From: Clostridia bacterium
GTDB taxonomy: Bacteria; Bacillota_E; SLMV01; PUMD01
DNA length: 5,090 nucleotides
Assembly: GCA_003562655.1 (NCBI GenBank)
Contig: PWUC01000243.1
Span: 1 to 5,090, forward strand
Direction of reading: 5' to 3'
How positions within the stretch are numbered: position 1 is the first letter of the stretch; each line of letters begins with the position of its first letter. Positions 1 through 5,090 of the stretch are shown one piece after another. The notes beneath the pieces are model-generated. The model was given only the letters and a program-made list of their open reading frames with translations, searched no databases and had not been told where the DNA came from. The translations under genes were made by a program, and so were the position numbers.

Positions 1-161
1 ACGGAGACGAAGTACCCTGTCTCACTGATCCGGCGCACGACCGCATCTTCCGCGGCGATGCTCACCTCGACCGGAACAGCGCGCGTGTGGTTGAGGATGA
101 AGAAGCCGCCCACTGCGAGCAGCACGGCGAGGGCGATCATTATGCCGATCCTGCGTTTCAA
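1..161 (-). CDS. Membrane-fusion / periplasmic adaptor subunit of ABC exporter (MacA/HlyD-like), N-terminal fragment
   Basis: Only the first 53 codons are present; the gene continues past the left edge. The fragment starts with a basic cap (KRR, residues 2-4), followed by one hydrophobic segment at about residues 5-23 that would act as an uncleaved anchor or signal. Next comes a stretch reading VPVEVSIAAEDAVVRRISETG (29-49), which resembles the opening beta-strand of MacA/AcrA-type adaptors (VEV...V...V..TG). Members of this family bridge an inner-membrane transporter to the cell envelope or an outer-membrane channel. The chosen start is TTG at 161: AGGGAGAG (176-169) lies 7 bases upstream, and this start keeps the positive cap. 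An ATG eight codons in (140-138) is possible but would lose the KRR. The gene begins 15 bases after the permease stop, so it is the fourth gene of the exporter operon. The family call rests on a short fragment plus context. Confidence 0.72.
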   Translation of the reverse strand, partial: MKRRIGIMIALAVLLAVGGFFILNHTRAVPVEVSIAAEDAVVRRISETGYFVS

Positions 162-168
162 CTCAAAT

Positions 169-176
169 CTCTCCCT
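169..176 (-). promoter_or_regulatory. Ribosome binding site deciding the TTG start of the adaptor gene
   Basis: The minus strand reads AGGGAGAG and sits 7 bases before TTG at 161-159, inside the 15-base gap after the permease stop. This spacing supports the rare TTG start over the downstream ATG at 140. Confidence 0.6.
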
Positions 177-2525
177 TCAAGTGAGTCGGCTCGACAATGC
201 TTCAAGCAGATTCAGTCCCCGGACGCGCACCCAGACGGCCGCCATGATCCCGGCGGTAAAGACCGTGACCAGGGCGGCGGTGACCGCGTAGGACATGGGA
301 TGTATCAGGGTCGGGAAGTAGAACATCTCCGTCTGCATGGATCGGGCCAAAAACAGGGTCATCGCCCGGGACAGAGGTACGCCGAGGATGGTGCCTGCGA
401 TCCAGGCCAGGATGTTCTCTCTCAGCAGCACCCGGTACACCTCGTGCTGTCGGTATCCGAGGACGCGCATGGAGGAGAACTCCCGGGCGCGCTCCGATAT
501 GTTCACCGATGCCGTGTTGAACAGGATGGCAAATCCCAGGACTCCGCCAATGAGGATGAGCGCGGTAAACGAGATGATCATGAGCCCCATGTAGTCCTGG
601 AAGGTCTCGATGATATCCGAGGAGGAAAAGACCGCGAGGACGTTGCCGGCGTCGGTCAGAGCAGCCCTGATGTCCGCCGTGGACTGGATCAGCGCCCCGG
701 AGTAGCTGCTGCTCGCCCCTGTGAGCCGCTGCATCTGGTCACAGGACACGTACATGCCAGAACCGAGATATTGTTCCACCACCGCCTTCACCACCAGGGA
801 TTCGTCCCGGTCCCGGGTGATGTACGAGGACAGGATCACCTCGTCCCCGGCCGTGACCTGCAGCGTCTGCGCGAGGTGCCTGGACACCAGGACGCCGGAG
901 GCGGGTACCCCGATCATATTTCCCCGTTCGTCCTCGAATCTCTGCAGGCCTGCGCCCGTTGGAAGGGCGCGGACAATGACGTTTTCCTCTCGCCATCCCC
1001 TGGTGACCTGGAAGGCGAACTCGAGGAAGGGTTCAACGGCATCGACGCCCTCCATTCTGGCGATTTCTGCGATGCCGGCGGGTCCCACGGGCACGTCGAA
1101 GGAGACCCTGTAGTCGTAGGCTTCCAGGAGGTCGTGCTTCAGGAACATCTCATTGATGATGCCGAGCATGTAAAAGGGCATGAACACCACCGCGAAGGTC
1201 AGTGACACGCCCAGAACGGCCAGGGCGAAGCGCTGCTTGTTGCGTACGATGTGGCGCAGTACCAGTTTCCACCCGAAGGACAGCTGGTCCCAGACCCCCG
1301 GTGCGGTGATTTCCAGCAGGTTTCTCTTTCCGGGAGGGGGGGCCGGCGGGCGCATGGCGTCGGCCGGGACGATGCCGAGTACGTCCCGGGCGGCCCAGAG
1401 CCCAGTGCCCCCGCAGAATGCCAGGGTGAGAAGGATCCCCCAGAGGGCAACCGTCCCGTCGATGCGGGTCTGTAGCATGGGAAGCTCGAAGAAGTCCATG
1501 TACAGCGTTGACATTGGCTTCACGGCGAGATAACCGAGGGTCATGCCCACCCCGGCACCCGTGAACCCGAGAAGCAGGGCGTACTTCAGGTAGTGTGCGA
1601 GGACCTGGCGGTTTCCGTAGCCCATGGCTTTCAACACGCCGATGGTGGTCCGGTCTGACCTGACCAGGCGGGAGATGAGCATGTAGATGATGGCCGCAGC
1701 GATGGCGAGAAATATCACGGGGACGATCTGCGAGAACTGCTCGAGCATCTCCAGCTCGAGGGATATCATGAAGTGGCTGAGCTGGTCGTCCCGCGTTATG
1801 ACCTCCTTCAGTCCCCGTCCCTTCAGGTGTTCTTCCACCCGGTCTCGGGCAGAATCGAGATCTGTGCCCTCGTGCAGCAGAAACACCGCCTCGTTCACCT
1901 GGCCGTGCATGCCCAGAAGATCCTGCATGAAGGCCAGGTCGGCAAATCCGATGCCGAAGTTGGCATCGTCCGGCATGAATGCCTGCACATCCCGGATCGC
2001 GTAGATGAACTCCGGGCTGTCCACCAGGGCACTGACGGTGACCCGCACCGCCTCGCCCCGGATGATGAGATGGATCTCATCCCCGACGGTCAGGTCATTG
2101 GCTCCGGCAAACCGCGCCAGGAGGGCGACGCTTCGGCCGGCCGCTGTCGGGAGGTGGCCGTCGTGCACCAGGGGGCGGTTGAGCCTCTGATCACTGGCCG
2201 AACTCACCAGGCGCAGCACGGGGTTGCTTTCCCTTCCCACGTCCGCGGGCACGTCGGTGACGATCCGCCCCTCGACCCGGGCGATCCCGGGCAGGTCCGT
2301 CAGTTGGTTGAGATATCCCGGCGGCTGCGGGGCAAACCGGGCGAAGAGGTGGGGGAAATCCTGCTGCCGGTAGTATTCCCAGAGGGAGTGGTCCATGTTC
2401 TGATAGACGTTGACCATGAGGGCAAAGGACATGAGGCCCATGGCAATGACCACGGCAACGGCCGCGAACTGGAGGCGCGACCGGGCTATGGTTCTGAGGA
2501 GGCGCCGATCCAGGGTGCGCATCAC
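177..2525 (-). CDS. ABC transporter permease, two-module FtsX/MacB-type (8 predicted membrane segments)
   Basis: This 782-residue inner-membrane protein is the permease of the exporter whose ATPase is encoded just upstream. Segments visible by hydrophobicity are TM1 at about 20-40, a large extracytoplasmic domain (41-266), and a first FtsX core with TM2 267-286, TM3 311-336 and TM4 357-377. A proline-rich linker (391-399, MRPPAPPPG) follows. The second half repeats the plan: TM5 433-457, extracytoplasmic domain 458-647, then TM6 648-670, TM7 704-726 and TM8 746-766. Cytoplasmic loops carry typical FtsX coupling motifs in each half (TTIGVLKAMGYGNRQV near 293-308, EFSSMRVLGYRQHEV near 682-696). 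Length and duplication fit the YbbP-like, 8-TM permeases rather than 4-TM MacB. Start is GTG at 2525, giving a GTGA overlap with the ATPase stop; ATG one codon later (2522-2520) is equally possible. GAGAGG lies 8 bases before the GTG. Cargo is unknown: FtsX-type systems export lipids, lipoproteins, peptides or drugs. Confidence 0.9.
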   Translation of the reverse strand: MMRTLDRRLLRTIARSRLQFAAVAVVIAMGLMSFALMVNVYQNMDHSLWEYYRQQDFPHLFARFAPQPPGYLNQLTDLPGIARVEGRIVTDVPADVGRESNPVLRLVSSASDQRLNRPLVHDGHLPTAAGRSVALLARFAGANDLTVGDEIHLIIRGEAVRVTVSALVDSPEFIYAIRDVQAFMPDDANFGIGFADLAFMQDLLGMHGQVNEAVFLLHEGTDLDSARDRVEEHLKGRGLKEVITRDDQLSHFMISLELEMLEQFSQIVPVIFLAIAAAIIYMLISRLVRSDRTTIGVLKAMGYGNRQVLAHYLKYALLLGFTGAGVGMTLGYLAVKPMSTLYMDFFELPMLQTRIDGTVALWGILLTLAFCGGTGLWAARDVLGIVPADAMRPPAPPPGKRNLLEITAPGVWDQLSFGWKLVLRHIVRNKQRFALAVLGVSLTFAVVFMPFYMLGIINEMFLKHDLLEAYDYRVSFDVPVGPAGIAEIARMEGVDAVEPFLEFAFQVTRGWREENVIVRALPTGAGLQRFEDERGNMIGVPASGVLVSRHLAQTLQVTAGDEVILSSYITRDRDESLVVKAVVEQYLGSGMYVSCDQMQRLTGASSSYSGALIQSTADIRAALTDAGNVLAVFSSSDIIETFQDYMGLMIISFTALILIGGVLGFAILFNTASVNISERAREFSSMRVLGYRQHEVYRVLLRENILAWIAGTILGVPLSRAMTLFLARSMQTEMFYFPTLIHPMSYAVTAALVTVFTAGIMAAVWVRVRGLNLLEALSSRLT

Positions 2526-3229
2526 CAGACGATCCTCTCTGCCGGAACGGGATCGGCGTTTTCGCGCACGTCGACGATTTCACCACTGCGCATGCGGAAC
2601 ACTCGATCTCCCATGTCTGCGACCGCCAGGTTGTGGGTGATGATGACCACCGTCGTCCCGTACTCGCGATTGAGATCCTGCAGTAGCCCCAGGATGTTGA
2701 TGCCGGTCTCGTAGTCGAGGGCCCCGGTGGGCTCATCGCAGAGCAGGAGGCCCGGGTTCTTGGCCAGGGCCCGGGCTATGGCCACCCGCTGCTGCTCGCC
2801 GCCGGACATTTGCGAGGGGAAGTGGTCCCTCCGGTCGGACAGTCCCACGCGGTCAAAGACCTCCTCGATGTCGAGGGGGTTATCCACCAGCTCGGTGGCG
2901 AGCTCAACGTTTTCTCGTGCGGTCAGGGCCGACATCAGGTTGTACAGCTGGAAGACGAAGCCGATCTCGTCTCGCCGGTAGTAGGTGAGCTCTGCCTCCG
3001 TGAAGGATTTCAGTTCGCGGCCCCGGTAGATGACCCGTCCGGAGGTGGGAAGGTCCATGCCCCCGAGGATTTTCAGGAGGGTGCTCTTGCCCGAGCCGCT
3101 GGGGCCGACGATGACCGCGAACTCGCCGGGGCCGATATCCAACGAGACGCCCCTGAGGGCCTGAACGCGGATCTCTCCCTGGTGGTATTCCTTGCTGAGC
3201 TCTTCTGCCGCAATGACGGGTTCGGTCAC
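2522..3229 (-). CDS. ABC transporter ATP-binding protein, LolD/MacB class
   Basis: This 235-residue cytoplasmic ATPase powers the FtsX-type permease encoded next to it. All nucleotide-binding motifs are intact: Walker [10 protein letters not shown] (42-50), Q-loop Gln94 in FVFQLYN, signature [15 protein letters not shown] (141-155), Walker [13 protein letters not shown] (161-172), and the H-loop His199 in ITHN. The FQ.YNL and DEPTGALD wording is typical of the LolD/MacB/YbbA/FtsE group of small ATPases that pair with FtsX-like permeases, and the length matches that group. The start is GTG at 3229, one base after the TetR stop, with AGAGGAGAG 7 bases upstream. The stop TGA (2524-2522) overlaps the permease start. 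Both junctions imply translational coupling and roughly equal expression. The transported substrate cannot be deduced from the ATPase. Confidence 0.95.
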   Translation of the reverse strand: MTEPVIAAEELSKEYHQGEIRVQALRGVSLDIGPGEFAVIVGPSGSGKSTLLKILGGMDLPTSGRVIYRGRELKSFTEAELTYYRRDEIGFVFQLYNLMSALTARENVELATELVDNPLDIEEVFDRVGLSDRRDHFPSQMSGGEQQRVAIARALAKNPGLLLCDEPTGALDYETGINILGLLQDLNREYGTTVVIITHNLAVADMGDRVFRMRSGEIVDVRENADPVPAERIVW

Positions 3230-3230
3230 G

Positions 3231-3893
3231 TCAGGTCTCTCCTCTGTCTTTTTGGGTTTCCGGCGGGACCCCGGCGATTCCGTGCAGCAGGAAATTGGCG
3301 AAATCTCTGGCCAGATCGCCCTCTGCGATCTCGAGCATCGGGTCCGGGATGGAGAGGTCCTTCTCTTCGAGGAGCCGGCACAGGTTGTACACGGCCCACA
3401 GGGCCAGGTCCTGGCTGATGGCGATCAAAAACCAGTTTCTGCCCCGGGGACGGTGTGATTCTGTCCTCTCATACAGCGTGTCGTAGAGGTGTTGGTTCTT
3501 CTTCAGGTGTGTGCCGAGGGCGTCGAGGCAACGCTGGGCCAGGACGGGGGAGTGGGGCATCTCCGCGAAGATGATCTTGAAGGCCTCGTAGTGCTCCTCG
3601 AAAATCTGCAGCCCCAGCTCGACGTACCCGCGCACCATATCTTCTGGCTGCGCGTCCCCGGACATCTGCAGATCCATGGACTGAGAGGCCCCCTCGAAGG
3701 CGGGCGTGATGCACTGCATGAGGAGCTCTTCCTTGCTGTCAAAGTGGCGGTATATGGCCCCCTCGGAGAGATCGACCGCCCGGGCGATGTCCGCTACGGT
3801 AGCTCCCCGGAAACCCCGTTCTGCGAACAGATTTGTGGCCGCTGCGATGATTCGCCGCCGCGTGGCCGCGCCCCTGCCCCGGGCATCGTGCAT
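3231..3893 (-). CDS. TetR/AcrR-family transcriptional repressor, first gene of the exporter operon
   Basis: This 220-residue regulator has a classic TetR N-terminal DNA-binding domain at about residues 10-58: TRRRIIAAATNLFAERGF, then the helix-turn-helix ATVADIARAVDLSEGAIYRHF (31-51), then SKEELL. The remaining 160 residues are a divergent, mostly helical ligand and dimer domain ending in FANFLLHGIAG. The start chosen is ATG at 3893, because GGGAGGG (3907-3901) lies exactly 7 bases upstream. A longer reading from GTG at 3926 adds eleven residues, but that codon falls inside the probable operator and at the expected transcription start, so it is unlikely. The gene leads the operon and is followed after one base by the ATPase. 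By analogy with the family it should repress this operon and be released by a ligand, perhaps the exporter's cargo. The ligand is unknown. Confidence 0.93.
   Translation of the reverse strand: MHDARGRGAATRRRIIAAATNLFAERGFRGATVADIARAVDLSEGAIYRHFDSKEELLMQCITPAFEGASQSMDLQMSGDAQPEDMVRGYVELGLQIFEEHYEAFKIIFAEMPHSPVLAQRCLDALGTHLKKNQHLYDTLYERTESHRPRGRNWFLIAISQDLALWAVYNLCRLLEEKDLSIPDPMLEIAEGDLARDFANFLLHGIAGVPPETQKDRGET
3237..3245 (-). promoter_or_regulatory. Ribosome binding site for the ATPase gene, inside the tetR 3' end
   Basis: The minus strand reads AGAGGAGAG, 7 bases before the GTG at 3229. It lies within the last codons of the TetR gene, so ribosomes ending TetR translation stop at the ATPase start. 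Confidence 0.6.
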
Positions 3894-3900
3894 GCGCTGA

Positions 3901-3907
3901 CCCTCCC
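3901..3907 (-). promoter_or_regulatory. Ribosome binding site deciding the tetR start
   Basis: The minus strand reads GGGAGGG followed by 7 bases and then ATG at 3893-3891. It is a near-ideal Shine-Dalgarno site and the main reason for preferring this ATG over the upstream GTG at 3926. Confidence 0.7.
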
Positions 3908-3910
3908 AAC

Positions 3911-3930
3911 GTGAGTAAGTGCTCACTCAC
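3911..3930. promoter_or_regulatory. Probable TetR operator: 20-bp imperfect palindrome at the transcription start
   Basis: GTGAGTAAGTGCTCACTCAC has 8 of 10 complementary pairs about its centre, with perfect outer 6-base arms GTGAGT/ACTCAC. Its right edge touches the -10 hexamer (3931-3936), so it covers the expected transcription start. It lies between that -10 and the tetR ribosome binding site. Size, symmetry and place match operators of self-repressing TetR proteins. Binding itself is inferred. Confidence 0.75.
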
Positions 3931-3959
3931 ATCCTACGCCCCGGCCCTGTCCCTGTCAA
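3931..3959 (-). promoter_or_regulatory. Sigma70-type promoter of the tetR-exporter operon
   Basis: On the minus strand, TTGACA (3959-3954, a perfect -35) is followed by exactly 17 bases and TAGGAT (3936-3931, four of six consensus positions). The start of transcription would fall near 3924, inside the palindrome, giving a leader of about 30 bases that carries the GGGAGGG site. The GC-rich spacer contains a tandem CCCTGT duplication (3945-3956). Confidence 0.72.
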
Positions 3960-4150
3960 GTTTGTTGGGGGCCCGCTCGGGTCTGAACTCGGGTGAGCCC
4001 GGGGTGCCCCTCAGCGCGGTGCGAGGGTTTTCCCATGGATCTCGTACGGGATTCGGGCGGTTGTCGGATCACCCTCCCGCCGAAGCGGTGTCCATCAACG
4101 CCTCGGTCCTGACCCCGGATGTGAGGCCCCACCGGGAGTACGGTTTCTCG

Positions 4151-4174
4151 GGGGACCGGGCGTCCCGGGTCCCC
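4151..4174. repeat. Strong GC-rich hairpin-forming inverted repeat
   Basis: GGGGACC (4151-4157) pairs with GGTCCCC (4168-4174). Inside it, GGG (4158-4160) pairs with CCC (4164-4166), leaving one bulged G (4167) and a CGT loop. The stem has 10 pairs. No T-run follows on either strand, so it does not look like an intrinsic terminator of either unit, and both neighbouring genes start away from it. Confidence 0.6.
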
Positions 4175-4198
4175 TACGATGGTCGCCTCGCGACGCCC

Positions 4199-4213
4199 CA
4201 TATCCCGGATATG
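4199..4213. repeat. 15-bp perfect palindrome
   Basis: CATATCCCGGATATG has 7 complementary pairs around a single central base. It could be a binding site for an unknown regulator. It lies about 145 bases upstream of the purE -35 and 240 bases from the tetR -35, so no clear target promoter is indicated. Confidence 0.35.
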
Positions 4214-4356
4214 CCGCTGAGGGGCCACGTGCAGGGTCTGACAGGACGTGGGTCGGGCGCCCACTGAAAGCGCAACCCCCGGGCCGCTGCGCGCGGGCAC
4301 AGAGCCCATCTCGATACCTCCGATCCTCCCCAGTTACCTCACCGTGACGCTGGCGA

Positions 4357-4385
4357 TTGACTGTGCCCCATCGAACATTTAGACT
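4357..4385 (+). promoter_or_regulatory. Sigma70-type promoter of purE-purB
   Basis: TTGACT (4357-4362, five of six) is followed by 17 bases and TAGACT (4380-4385, four of six). The transcription start would be near 4391-4393, leaving a leader of about 32 bases. The left arm of the PurBox-like repeat lies in the spacer directly against the -10. Confidence 0.7.
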
Positions 4386-4406
4386 GTAATTGGAGTTAAT
4401 GTTCGG
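4371..4406. promoter_or_regulatory. PurBox-like inverted repeat operator of purE
   Basis: CGAACATT (4372-4379) and AATGTTCG (4398-4405) are perfect inverted 8-base arms around 18 bases. Read towards the centre, the arms are TCGAACATT and CCGAACATT. The second is a full match and the first an 8 of 9 match to the core CCGAACWWT of the PurBox bound by Bacillus PurR as an inverted pair. The two sites straddle the -10 and the expected start, as expected for a repressor. The spacing is one base longer than the 16-17 I recall for Bacillus. Assignment to a PurR homologue is inference, since no purR gene is in the window. Confidence 0.6.
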
Positions 4407-4409
4407 TAG

Positions 4410-4415
4410 AAAGGA
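4410..4415 (+). promoter_or_regulatory. Ribosome binding site deciding the purE start
   Basis: AAAGGA lies 8 bases before ATG at 4424. The alternative ATG at 4415 would abut or overlap the site and is therefore unlikely to be used. Confidence 0.65.
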
Positions 4416-4423
4416 TGATCGGA

Positions 4424-4927
4424 ATGCCTGAGGTTGGGATCATCATGGGCAGCGATTCGGACATTCCTCGCATGAAGGGTGCGGCCGAGATTCTCGATGA
4501 GTTGAAGGTGGAGTACGAGGTGACGATCTGCTCTGCCCACAGGACGCCGGATCGGACCGTCGAGTGGGCGAGGGGGGCGCGAGATCGCGGACTCTCAGTG
4601 ATAATCGCCGGCGCCGGTGCCTCGGCGGCTCTGCCCGGAGTGGTCGCCGCTCACACTGATCTGCCCGTGATCGGAGTACCGTTGAAGGCGTGGGCCTTTG
4701 ACGGACTGGACGCCCTGCTGTCCATGGCGCAGATGCCCTCAGGGGTGCCGGTGGCGACGGTGGCCGTCAATGGTGCCAAAAACGGCGCCCTACTGGCGGT
4801 CAGAATCCTCGCCACCGGAGATGATGAGATCCGCAGCAGACTGGCAGAGTATTCCCGGGGGCTGTCGGCCCTGGTGGACAAAAAGGACCGGGACTTCCAG
4901 AAGAAGGGCTTCGGTGGTGGATCGTGA
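4424..4927 (+). CDS. purE: N5-carboxyaminoimidazole ribonucleotide mutase, class I PurE
   Basis: This cytoplasmic enzyme of de novo purine synthesis interconverts N5-CAIR and CAIR; in most bacteria PurK supplies N5-CAIR. The 167-residue protein shows the family landmarks: the nucleotide-binding loop MGSDSDIPRM (8-17), the catalytic loop SAHRTPDR (37-44) with His39, the loop AGAGASAALPG (62-72), VIGVPL (82-87), GLDALLSMAQMPSGVPVATVAV (94-115, near-invariant QMP.GVPVAT) and AKNGALLAV (118-126). The SAHRTP loop marks class I rather than the animal-type class II. One oddity is that the loop usually written GGAAHLPG here has Ala69 where His is expected. The start ATG at 4424 was preferred to 4415 because of ribosome binding site spacing and because PurE proteins usually begin MP.VGIIMGSDSD. 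The stop overlaps purB by four bases. PurK is not in the window. Confidence 0.95.
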   Translation: MPEVGIIMGSDSDIPRMKGAAEILDELKVEYEVTICSAHRTPDRTVEWARGARDRGLSVIIAGAGASAALPGVVAAHTDLPVIGVPLKAWAFDGLDALLSMAQMPSGVPVATVAVNGAKNGALLAVRILATGDDEIRSRLAEYSRGLSALVDKKDRDFQKKGFGGGS

Positions 4928-5090
4928 TTCCCCGATACACGCTGCCCGAGATGGGGCGCCTGTGGACAGATGAATACCGGTTCGAGACCTGGCGGCGGGT
5001 CGAGGTGGCGAGCATGCGGGCCTGGTCGAAGCTGGGTGAGATTCCCCCGGAGGCGGCGGCCGAGGTCGAGGAGAAGACCCGCATCGACGT
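4924..5090 (+). CDS. purB: Adenylosuccinate lyase, N-terminal fragment
   Basis: The first 55 codons are present and the gene runs off the right edge. The N-terminus MIPRYTLPEMGRLWTDEYRF (1-20), followed by ETWRRVEVASMRAWSKLGEIP, is characteristic of PurB: a Y-T-x-P-E-M opening, W and RF, then a helix starting with W..VE. The complete enzyme belongs to the fumarase/aspartase superfamily and removes fumarate from SAICAR and from adenylosuccinate, the second use feeding AMP synthesis. Its catalytic residues lie beyond the window. The start is GTG at 4924, overlapping the purE stop as GTGA, so translation is probably coupled. The upstream purine-rich stretch GGTGGTGGATC is only a weak ribosome binding site. 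PurE and PurB act on closely spaced pathway steps, with PurC between them, which fits a shared operon. Confidence 0.9.
   Translation, partial: MIPRYTLPEMGRLWTDEYRFETWRRVEVASMRAWSKLGEIPPEAAAEVEEKTRID

Larger units (their letters stand above)
4006..4225. repeat. 11-bp inverted repeat pair (4006-4016 and 4215-4225)
   Basis: GCCCCTCAGCG at 4006-4016 is the exact reverse complement of CGCTGAGGGGC at 4215-4225. The arms are 198 bases apart, and identity stops abruptly on both sides. No transposase, target duplication or similar copy is visible, and the GC bias makes a chance match possible. Confidence 0.4.
3960..4356. other. GC-rich spacer between divergent promoters, no recognisable gene
   Basis: About 400 bases lie between the tetR -35 and the purE -35. 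Long open frames exist on both strands (for example plus 3911-4267 and minus 3956-4309), but they overlap each other, have no convincing ribosome binding site, and give low-complexity Gly/Pro/Arg/Ser-rich products that I do not recognise. I found no tRNA, riboswitch or terminator T-run. Several dyads are present: a hairpin at 4151-4174, a palindrome at 4199-4213, GGGCGCCC at 4255-4262, and an 11-base inverted pair at 4006-4016 and 4215-4225. The length is unusual for so compact a region and could reflect a decayed gene or a structured RNA; neither is shown. Confidence 0.5.

Noticed and set aside
87..1205. Long plus-strand open frame of 372 codons opposite the permease
   Set aside because: Its product is rich in His, Gly, Asp and Arg without domains, and it lies antisense to a permease with clear FtsX modules. 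It is a codon-bias shadow.
1773..2714. Plus-strand open frame of 313 codons opposite the permease and ATPase
   Set aside because: It runs across the junction of two well-supported minus-strand genes and has no recognisable motif. It is antisense shadow.
4120..4160. Possible degenerate group II intron domain V (stretch around TACGGTTTCTCGGGGGA)
   Set aside because: The 5' half that should pair with the CGGTTT side is not complementary, the catalytic AGC triad is not in place, and no reverse transcriptase is nearby.
3911..4267. Open frame of 118 codons on the plus strand in the spacer
   Set aside because: It begins inside the TetR operator, lacks a ribosome binding site, overlaps an equally long frame on the other strand, and its product resembles nothing I recognise. 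GC-rich noncoding DNA produces such frames.
4372..4405. LexA (SOS) box, because the arms CGAAC/GTTCG resemble the Gram-positive LexA half-sites
   Set aside because: LexA of that type needs GAAC and GTTC only about four bases apart. Here they are separated by 24 bases, and the neighbour is purE rather than a DNA repair gene.
4415..4423. Upstream ATG adding MIG to PurE
   Set aside because: It overlaps the AAAGGA ribosome binding site, and the ATG at 4424 has correct spacing and gives the usual PurE N-terminus.
4386..4423. Purine riboswitch or attenuator in the purE leader
   Set aside because: The predicted leader is only about 32 bases, too short for an aptamer, and no terminator hairpin with a T-run is present.

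Overview
The window comes from a GC-rich bacterial chromosome with tightly packed, translationally coupled genes. It holds two divergent transcription units separated by a spacer of about 530 bases. The phylum cannot be fixed from the sequence alone. A MacA/HlyD-type adaptor is most common in diderms but also occurs in Gram-positives, and the purE operator resembles the PurBox known from Firmicutes. No plasmid, phage, insertion sequence, CRISPR or RNA gene was seen.

Left unit (minus strand, 3893 down to 1 and beyond): a TetR-family repressor gene, then a LolD/MacB-class ABC ATPase, then a 782-residue, two-module FtsX-type permease, then the first 53 codons of a membrane-fusion (periplasmic adaptor) protein that runs off the left edge. 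Gene junctions are a 1-base gap, a 4-base overlap and a 15-base gap, so the four genes form one operon. A sigma70-like promoter with a perfect -35 (TTGACA, 17-base spacer, TAGGAT) lies in front of it. A 20-base imperfect palindrome starts at the base next to the -10. This is the layout of an autorepressed, ligand-induced exporter cassette; the cargo cannot be told from the sequence.

Right unit (plus strand, 4424 onward): purE (class I N5-CAIR mutase) overlaps by 4 bases the start of purB (adenylosuccinate lyase), which is cut by the right edge. It has its own promoter (TTGACT, 17 bases, TAGACT). An 8-base perfect inverted repeat, CGAACATT/AATGTTCG, brackets the -10 and the presumed transcription start. 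Its arms match the core of the Bacillus PurR PurBox (CCGAACWWT), which suggests purine-responsive repression.

Between the two promoters lie about 400 GC-rich bases (3960-4356) with no recognisable gene but several dyad symmetries. One is a strong hairpin at 4151-4174. The most interesting points are the PurBox-like operator, the TetR operator-promoter arrangement, and a His-to-Ala change in the second active-site loop of PurE.
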